From: Palsa-601 sp052146895 | Lineage (GTDB): Bacteria; Actinomycetota; Acidimicrobiia; Acidimicrobiales; Bog-793 | Assembly: GCA_052146895.1 (NCBI GenBank) | Contig: JBKQLZ010000277.1 | Coordinates: 1-10,944 of the forward strand | Direction of reading: 5' to 3' | Length of the DNA stretch: 10,944 nucleotides | Shown: piece after piece, positions 6,543 through 10,944 of the stretch | Position numbering within the stretch: the first letter of the stretch is position 1 | Layout of the letters: each line of letters opens with the position of its first letter | Position numbers and translations under genes: made by a program | The notes under the pieces: generated by a model | Database searches by the model: none | What the model was told of the DNA's origin: nothing | What the model saw: only the letters and a program-made list of their open reading frames with translations

Positions 6543-7592
6543 TCAGCGCGCGAGAGGGTGGACCATGCCCGGAGCTGCCCCCCGGCGAATCGCGAGCCCG
6601 GCAAGCATCTCGAGCACAGCTCGATGTGCGTTGTTGATCGTCAGCTCGGCCCAGTCGTACGGCGGGGCCACCTCGACAACGTCCATCGCGACGAGCGGAG
6701 TCTCGATCGCGAGCTTGCGCACTGCCCGCAACAGGTCAGCAGGCGTGAGGCCGCCTGGCTCAGGAGTGCCGGTCCCCGGGGCAAAGCCAGGGTCGAGCAC
6801 ATCGATGTCGAGGGAGAGGTAGATGGCGTCGGCCCCCTCGAGAGCCTCGGCGACGGCATCGGCCATGACTGCGGGAAGGCCTCGCTCCCACACTTCTTGC
6901 ATGAGGTGCCACCTCATGTTCTGGTCCCGCATCCACTCGAAGGTCTCCTTCGGTGGCCAGTAGCCCCTGAGGCCGATCTGGACGAAGTTCTCTCCCTTCA
7001 CTGCGCCGGACTCGATCAGGCGCCGCATGGGAGTGCCGTGGCTGGCAAGGTTGCCGTCGATCGAGTCGGCGGTGTCCGCGTGCGCGTCGAAGTGCACGAT
7101 CCCGATCCGTCCCCAGCCGTGGGCCTCGGCGACAGCAGTAGCCGCCGGCCACGTAATCGAGTGGTCGCCTCCGAGGATCACAGGGAGGATCCCGCGGCTC
7201 GCGATCTCGCCGACGCGGTGACGGATGTTGGCATGGCTCTGCTCGACAAGCCCGTGGGGACAATGGGCGTCCCCGTAGTCGACGACCTCCAGGCTCTCGA
7301 AGATCTCGACGCCGAGATCGAGGTGGTAGGTCCCCGGCCCATAGGCGAGCGCCCGGAGCGCCCGCGGCCCGAAGCGGGCGCCGGGCCGGTTCGTCGTCGA
7401 GTCGTCCCACGGAGCGCCGACGACGGCTACGTCGGGCTGCCAGCGGTCGAGCTCCTCCGGCTCGGTCAAGAGCGGGCACTGGGCGAAGGTGGCCGGTCCC
7501 GTGTAGGACGGACCGGAGAGCTGAGCAGTCATCCCAGGCGGCAGATGACGGTCGGGAGCAGGAAGGGGTGCGGGTGCCTCAGGCTCGGCCAC
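6543..7592 (-). CDS. Agmatinase/ureohydrolase-family enzyme
   Basis: 349 residues of the arginase/agmatinase superfamily, which hydrolyses a guanidino group to urea plus amine with a binuclear Mn (or Ni) centre. All six metal ligands are present: H144 (GGDHS), D169, H171 and D173 (HFDAHAD), D262 and D264 (SLDIDVLDP), followed by E278 in TPEPGG. The N-terminus carries RPGARFGPRALR (69-80) and YHLDLGVEIFESL. PGTGTPEPGG and the overall pattern are agmatinase-like, not arginase-like. Substrate is uncertain: agmatine, guanidinobutyrate, guanidinopropionate or guanidine are all possible. GTG 7592 is taken as start; ATG at codon 21 (7532) is an alternative, as the first 20 residues are Pro/Ala-rich and look non-conserved. 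Neither has a good Shine-Dalgarno. It lies 45 bases downstream of the flippase-like gene, so co-transcription is likely. No polyamine synthesis or transport gene is visible nearby. Confidence 0.9.
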   Translation of the reverse strand: MAEPEAPAPLPAPDRHLPPGMTAQLSGPSYTGPATFAQCPLLTEPEELDRWQPDVAVVGAPWDDSTTNRPGARFGPRALRALAYGPGTYHLDLGVEIFESLEVVDYGDAHCPHGLVEQSHANIRHRVGEIASRGILPVILGGDHSITWPAATAVAEAHGWGRIGIVHFDAHADTADSIDGNLASHGTPMRRLIESGAVKGENFVQIGLRGYWPPKETFEWMRDQNMRWHLMQEVWERGLPAVMADAVAEALEGADAIYLSLDIDVLDPGFAPGTGTPEPGGLTPADLLRAVRKLAIETPLVAMDVVEVAPPYDWAELTINNAHRAVLEMLAGLAIRRGAAPGMVHPLAR

Positions 7593-7637
7593 GGAGCCGT
7601 TGTTACCACAAGGCGATGGTGTGGACGGGTCCCGGTC

Positions 7638-8843
7638 TCAGGGAGTGTCCTTCGTGCGGGGTTCGAAAGGCGGGTGCACGATCCGGCTCTCCTCGAAGCT
7701 CTTGTCTTCGATCGGTGCTCGCGCTTCTTTCGTGAGCGTCTGCAGCATGCGCCTCTGCTCCCTAACGGACGCGCCGCGCTGCGCGCGCAACGAGACGTAG
7801 CAGCCCGCTCCTACGGGTATGGGGAGCCAGAAGTTGTAGAGGCGCCAGGCGAGAACGGCAAGAGCGGCAATCGCAGCTGGCACGCCGAATCCACGCAACA
7901 CGAGAGCCGTGGCCCACTCGACTGGCCCTAGACCACCAGGGGTGAGCGGGATCGCCGCAAGGACGTTCCCCACGCCGTAGGCGATCAGGAGCGTTATGGG
8001 ATCGAGGACATGATGGAAGGCGGTCAGGCAGACCCACAGGCAGCCGGCGTCGAGGAGCCAGTTCGCGACGGCCCACGAGATCGCGCGGATGAGCAGGGGC
8101 CGGTCGCTCCCGAGCGATCGCAACCGCGTGCTGACGCGCAGGACCAGCCGTTCCATCCCTTCCTCGGTGACAAAGGGAAGGTGGCCCGCTGCAGCCCGCA
8201 AGACCCGCGTGGCCCAGGCCTGTCCTTTGGTGAACGCGAGGATCAGGGCCGCTGCGAGCGAGAGCAGGACCGTCCCGACAGCTGCGACCTCGATGTAGAT
8301 CTGCGCCGACTGGTGATGCGAGTGGCCGGAGACGACCGCGATGGGGATGGAAATTATGAGCGAGATCCACAAGATGGCGTTCAACACGACGGCCGAGCCG
8401 ATCCCCTGGGTCGCGGCCGCAAAACCGACGTCTGCGCCAGCCACGCCGTTCGACGTCATCAGCCGGTAGCCGAGCCCGGTGCCGCCAGCCGTCCCGCCCG
8501 GGAGGATGTGGCTGACACCGAGGGCCGACATGTTGATCCGCAGGACCTTTGAGAAGCTCAGCGCTTTCGGCGGCAACACGACCATCGTCAGGCGTGCGTA
8601 GGCGAGCTGAGCCGCGACCTCGAGGCCGAGACCGAGCAGCAAGAGGGCGATGTTCACGTGCTCGATCGCCTGCAGCGACTTGCGGGCGTTGACGAGTTGC
8701 GGGATGACGAGGTACTCGAGGACGAGTATGAGGATGAAAAAGGTCAGCCCGTGGCGGAGGAGCCTCGGCACGCGGAAGTGTCGACGGCCCGTGGTGAGCT
8801 GGTCGGTTGCCGCGTCGGCAGCAACCTGGGGCTCGTCGACCAT
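7638..8843 (-). CDS. Flippase-like integral membrane protein (LPG synthase TM domain, PF03706 type)
   Basis: 401-residue membrane protein of the UPF0104/flippase-like family, equivalent to the N-terminal membrane half of MprF without the aminoacyl-transferase half. Hydrophobic segments lie at about 32-51, 64-82, 137-173 (two), 184-204, 252-277, 283-300 and 318-351 (two). Family signatures are ILPGGTAGGTGLGYRLM (113-129) and IPLTPGGLGPVEWA (298-311). The C-terminal tail from about 354 is charged and probably cytosolic. Family members are proposed to move lipids or lipid-linked sugars across the membrane; the substrate here is unknown. The frame is open upstream to 9062, but that stretch has low-complexity shadow composition and overlaps the divergent gene, so ATG 8843 is chosen. 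A GGAGAG lies immediately before it, too close to be an ideal ribosome site. First gene of the minus-strand set. Confidence 0.88.
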   Translation of the reverse strand: MVDEPQVAADAATDQLTTGRRHFRVPRLLRHGLTFFILILVLEYLVIPQLVNARKSLQAIEHVNIALLLLGLGLEVAAQLAYARLTMVVLPPKALSFSKVLRINMSALGVSHILPGGTAGGTGLGYRLMTSNGVAGADVGFAAATQGIGSAVVLNAILWISLIISIPIAVVSGHSHHQSAQIYIEVAAVGTVLLSLAAALILAFTKGQAWATRVLRAAAGHLPFVTEEGMERLVLRVSTRLRSLGSDRPLLIRAISWAVANWLLDAGCLWVCLTAFHHVLDPITLLIAYGVGNVLAAIPLTPGGLGPVEWATALVLRGFGVPAAIAALAVLAWRLYNFWLPIPVGAGCYVSLRAQRGASVREQRRMLQTLTKEARAPIEDKSFEESRIVHPPFEPRTKDTP

Positions 8844-8941
8844 CTCTCCATGGTTGCAGGAGGAGGCGCCGAACGCAGGGATTACCGCACCGGTCAGACC
8901 TGGATCACCACTGCGGCGCCCGCTTGGAGTTGACTGGAGGC
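8844..8941. promoter_or_regulatory. Divergent intergenic region (flippase-like / AI-2E-family)
   Basis: This 98-base gap between two divergent starts must hold promoters for both transcripts unless these lie inside the genes. I can see no -35/-10 pair at proper spacing on either strand. GGAG (8926-8929) and GGAGG (8936-8940) precede the plus-strand start. Confidence 0.4.
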
Positions 8942-10186
8942 ATGACCGAGGTGTCCCGCACGCGGCCTCCAGCCGGTGAAGACCGATCGGTTCCCCCGCT
9001 CGCGAGCGATCCCGAGCGCGCCAGCCGGCGTGAGTTCCAGCGCCGGGTCGTGCGGGCGGCACTCACCGTGGACGGGATCGTCGTGCTGACCCTGTTGACG
9101 GCGATCGTTGCGTGGAAGCTCAGGACCCTCCTCCTGCTCGTCGCCATCTCGTTGTTCATGACCCTGCTGTTGCATCCGGCGGTGAGCTTCCTCGAACGGC
9201 GCGACATGCGGCGCAGCATCGCCACCGGCGTGGTCTTCGTCTTCGGGATCGCCGTGCTCGCGACGCTGGCGTTCGTGATTCTGACCCCGCTCGTCCACTC
9301 GGCCGAGCACCTCTCGAACGAGCTGCCTGCCATCATCCGACAGGCCCAGCACGGCAAGGGCACGGTCGGGAGGTGGGTCACGAAGTTCCACCTCCTCAAG
9401 TACGTCACCGCGAAGAATGGCGGAGCACAGACCCTCATCAGCAAGCTCGGCAAACCGGCGATCAGCATCGGCAAGGGCGTCCTCTCAGGCGTGGTCGGCG
9501 TCGTGACGATCTTCTTCCTGACGTTCTTCTTGCTCATCCACGCACCCCGCATCTACCGGACGATCCTCGAGTGGATGCAGCCCGAGCGGGCGGCAAGGGT
9601 GCGGGTCATCGTGAGCGACGTCGAGCGGTCCGTCGTGGGCTACATGGCCGGCGACTTCGTCACCTCGCTCATCGCCGGGGTCATCGTCTGGCTCACTTTG
9701 CTGATCACGGGTGTGCCGTACCCGCTCGTGCTCGGGATCTGGGTGGCGATCGTCGACTTCCTGCCGCTCGTCGGCGGCCTGCTCGCCGGCGTTCCGACGG
9801 TGATCCTCGCGACGCTCCATTCGGTCCCGGCCGGCATCGTGACCCTGATCGTGTTCCTCGTGTACCAGGAGATCGAGAACCACGTGCTGTACCCGATCAT
9901 CATGAGCCGCACCGTGCGGCTGAACACTCTCTGGGTGTTGATCTCGATCCTGATCGGTGCAGAACTCGGAGACGTCGTGGGCTCGGTCTTCGGCGGCTTC
10001 GTGGGAGCGCTGCTGGCGGTGCCGGCGGGATCGGCCGTGCAGGTCGTGGCGCGGGATCTGTGGAAGCACCGGACCGCTGCGCACGAGCCACCTTCCGACG
10101 GCGCACCGCCACCGAGGCGGGCGAGACTCGCTGAATCACCCGACGGCACCGAGACCGCTTCGGGGACGGCCGCCGCCGCTGAGTAG
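8942..10186 (+). CDS. AI-2E family transporter (PF01594-type membrane protein)
   Basis: 414 residues with the typical PF01594 layout: a charged N-terminal tail (1-38), a pair of helices (about 43-58 and 61-80), a third helix (95-117), a long periplasmic-side region (118-175), a helix at 178-200, then an amphipathic stretch with VSDVERSVVGYMAGDF (224-239), and a hydrophobic C-terminal block (240-370) including GIWVAIVDFLPLVGG (265-279), VYQEIENHVLYPIIM (307-321) and the LGDVVGSVFGGFVGALLAVP motif (342-361). The last about 40 residues are a Pro/Ala-rich charged tail. Members are variously reported as AI-2 exporters, Na+/H+ antiporters or of unknown cargo; the name does not establish AI-2 transport. 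ATG 8942 has GGAGG only one base upstream; GTG 8951, ten bases from it, is a credible alternative giving 411 residues. The next gene begins 10 bases after its stop. Confidence 0.9.
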   Translation: MTEVSRTRPPAGEDRSVPPLASDPERASRREFQRRVVRAALTVDGIVVLTLLTAIVAWKLRTLLLLVAISLFMTLLLHPAVSFLERRDMRRSIATGVVFVFGIAVLATLAFVILTPLVHSAEHLSNELPAIIRQAQHGKGTVGRWVTKFHLLKYVTAKNGGAQTLISKLGKPAISIGKGVLSGVVGVVTIFFLTFFLLIHAPRIYRTILEWMQPERAARVRVIVSDVERSVVGYMAGDFVTSLIAGVIVWLTLLITGVPYPLVLGIWVAIVDFLPLVGGLLAGVPTVILATLHSVPAGIVTLIVFLVYQEIENHVLYPIIMSRTVRLNTLWVLISILIGAELGDVVGSVFGGFVGALLAVPAGSAVQVVARDLWKHRTAAHEPPSDGAPPPRRARLAESPDGTETASGTAAAAE

Positions 10187-10189
10187 TGT
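10184..10189 (+). promoter_or_regulatory. Candidate -10 element for a leaderless GT2 transcript
   Basis: TAGTGT, which includes the TAG stop of the AI-2E-family gene, lies 7 bases before GTG 10197. The spacing and TAnnnT form match the ppk1 and rodA cases, and there is no Shine-Dalgarno. No -35 is evident, and the gene may simply be read from the upstream promoter. Confidence 0.25.
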
Positions 10190-10196
10190 TCCCCCG

Positions 10197-10944
10197 GTGC
10201 GAGTGCTCGTCGTCCTGCCTACGTACAACGAGGCAGAGAACATTCCGAACATCCTGGAGCGCGTCCGCGCGGCCTTGCCCGATGCGTCGATCCTCGTCGT
10301 TGACGACAACAGCCCTGATCAGACCGCCGACCTGGCTGAGAAGTCGGGTGAGCGCCTAGGTCAGATCGAGGTCCTGCGCCGACCTGGCAAGTCCGGGCTC
10401 GGCAGTGCGTACCGCGACGGCTTTCGGTGGGGACTCGAGCGCGGCTACGACGTGCTTGTCGAGATGGACTCTGATTTCTCCCACGACCCCGACGCGCTGC
10501 CGGCGCTCGTCGCCCCACAGGAGCGCGGCGTCGATGTGGTCATCGGCTCGCGCTACGTGCCCGGCGGGTCAATCCCCGACTGGAGCCTCTCGCGGAGGCT
10601 GATCTCGCGAGGGGGCAACCTCTTTGCGGACTGGATGCTCGGGCTACGTGTGAAGGATTCCACCGCGGGGTACCGGGCCTACTCGGCCGCCATCCTCAGG
10701 CGAATCGACCTCGATTCCATAAGAGCCGACAGCTATGGCTTCCAGGTCGAGATGACCTACCGGACGCTGCAGGCGGGAGCGGCGCTGGAGGAGGTACCGA
10801 TCCGATTTGTCGATCGAACACTCGGGACGTCGAAGATGTCCACCTACACCGTCGCCGAAGCGTTCTTGCTCGTGACGTGGTGGGGCATCTTGCGCGTGGG
10901 CCACGGGCTGGCCGGGCTGACCAAGCGTGGCGCGCGAGCCGTCT
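10197..10944 (+). CDS. Polyprenol-phosphate mannose synthase-like GT2 glycosyltransferase (3' end off window)
   Basis: GT-A fold glycosyltransferase that probably transfers a sugar, most likely mannose from GDP-mannose, to a polyprenyl phosphate at the cytoplasmic membrane face. 249 codons are present with no stop before the right edge; stand-alone enzymes of this type are about 240-260 residues, so little is missing unless a membrane domain follows. Motifs in order: LPTYNEAENI (7-16), VVDDNSPDQT (34-43), GKSGLGSAYRDGF (64-76), metal-binding DSD in EMDSDFSHDP (89-98), GSRYVPGG (117-124), WSLSRRLISRGGN (129-141), KDSTAGYRAY (153-162), GFQVEM (181-186) and RTLGTSKMS (207-215). These match DPM1/Ppm synthases closely; the sugar is inferred. 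GTG 10197 gives the family-typical MRVLVVLPTYNE start; GTG 10203 is an alternative. It lies 10 bases after the AI-2E-family gene, no Shine-Dalgarno. Confidence 0.9.
   Translation, partial: MRVLVVLPTYNEAENIPNILERVRAALPDASILVVDDNSPDQTADLAEKSGERLGQIEVLRRPGKSGLGSAYRDGFRWGLERGYDVLVEMDSDFSHDPDALPALVAPQERGVDVVIGSRYVPGGSIPDWSLSRRLISRGGNLFADWMLGLRVKDSTAGYRAYSAAILRRIDLDSIRADSYGFQVEMTYRTLQAGAALEEVPIRFVDRTLGTSKMSTYTVAEAFLLVTWWGILRVGHGLAGLTKRGARAV

Noticed and set aside
6474..7931. A 485-codon open frame on the plus strand opposite the ureohydrolase gene.
   Set aside because: It is antisense to a gene with every catalytic motif of its family; its translation has no recognisable domain and shows the shadow composition typical of high-GC DNA.
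8844..9062. N-terminal extension of the flippase-like gene up to 9062.
   Set aside because: The extra residues are Arg/Pro/Ser-rich, unlike the family, and would overlap the divergent AI-2E-family coding region.
1..10944. tRNA/rRNA genes, CRISPR repeats, insertion-sequence ends, prophage or toxin-antitoxin genes.
   Set aside because: No cloverleaf or TTCGA-type T-loop context outside coding DNA, no spaced direct repeats, and no transposase or phage motifs in any convincing frame.

Overview
The window is a high-GC (about two thirds G+C by eye), densely packed bacterial chromosome segment. Several starts are GTG, there is little intergenic DNA, and one gene is an extended RodA-type SEDS protein. 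Gene content and codon use suggest Actinomycetota, possibly a deep lineage such as Thermoleophilia; the phylum is an inference and the class a guess. All ten or so kilobases are filled by eight protein genes. I see no rRNA, tRNA, CRISPR array, insertion sequence or phage gene, and no gene-free stretch longer than about 115 bases.

Layout. (1) 1-1386, minus: rodA/ftsW-family SEDS glycosyltransferase, running off the left edge. (2) 1410-6031, plus: a compact unit of ppk1 (polyphosphate kinase), a long Ppx/GppA-type exopolyphosphatase with an HD domain, and an MpaB/DUF2236 (latex-clearing-protein-like) oxygenase overlapping ppx by 8 bases. (3) 6042-8843, minus: in transcription order a PF03706-type flippase-like membrane protein, an agmatinase/ureohydrolase-family enzyme, and a small SRPBCC-fold protein. 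(4) 8942-10944, plus: an AI-2E-family (PF01594) membrane protein, then a polyprenol-phosphate-mannose-synthase-like GT2 glycosyltransferase cut by the right edge.

How the genes fit together. Ppk1 and Ppx make and degrade polyphosphate, so one transcript would set the size of the polyP pool. RodA, the flippase-like protein and the GT2 enzyme all belong to envelope synthesis and may share polyprenyl-phosphate carriers. The oxygenase, ureohydrolase and SRPBCC protein have no evident pathway partner here.

The most interesting signals are regulatory. The rodA/ppk1 junction is only 23 bases long, and its two opposing TAnnnT elements share one TA step, each placed for a leaderless GTG start. The convergent junction at 6031/6042 is a perfect inverted repeat whose arms contain both stop codons. 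A 12-codon mini-ORF ends on the ppx start codon. I found no clear sign of an undescribed multi-gene defence or mobile system; the gene content is largely ordinary core metabolism and envelope biology.
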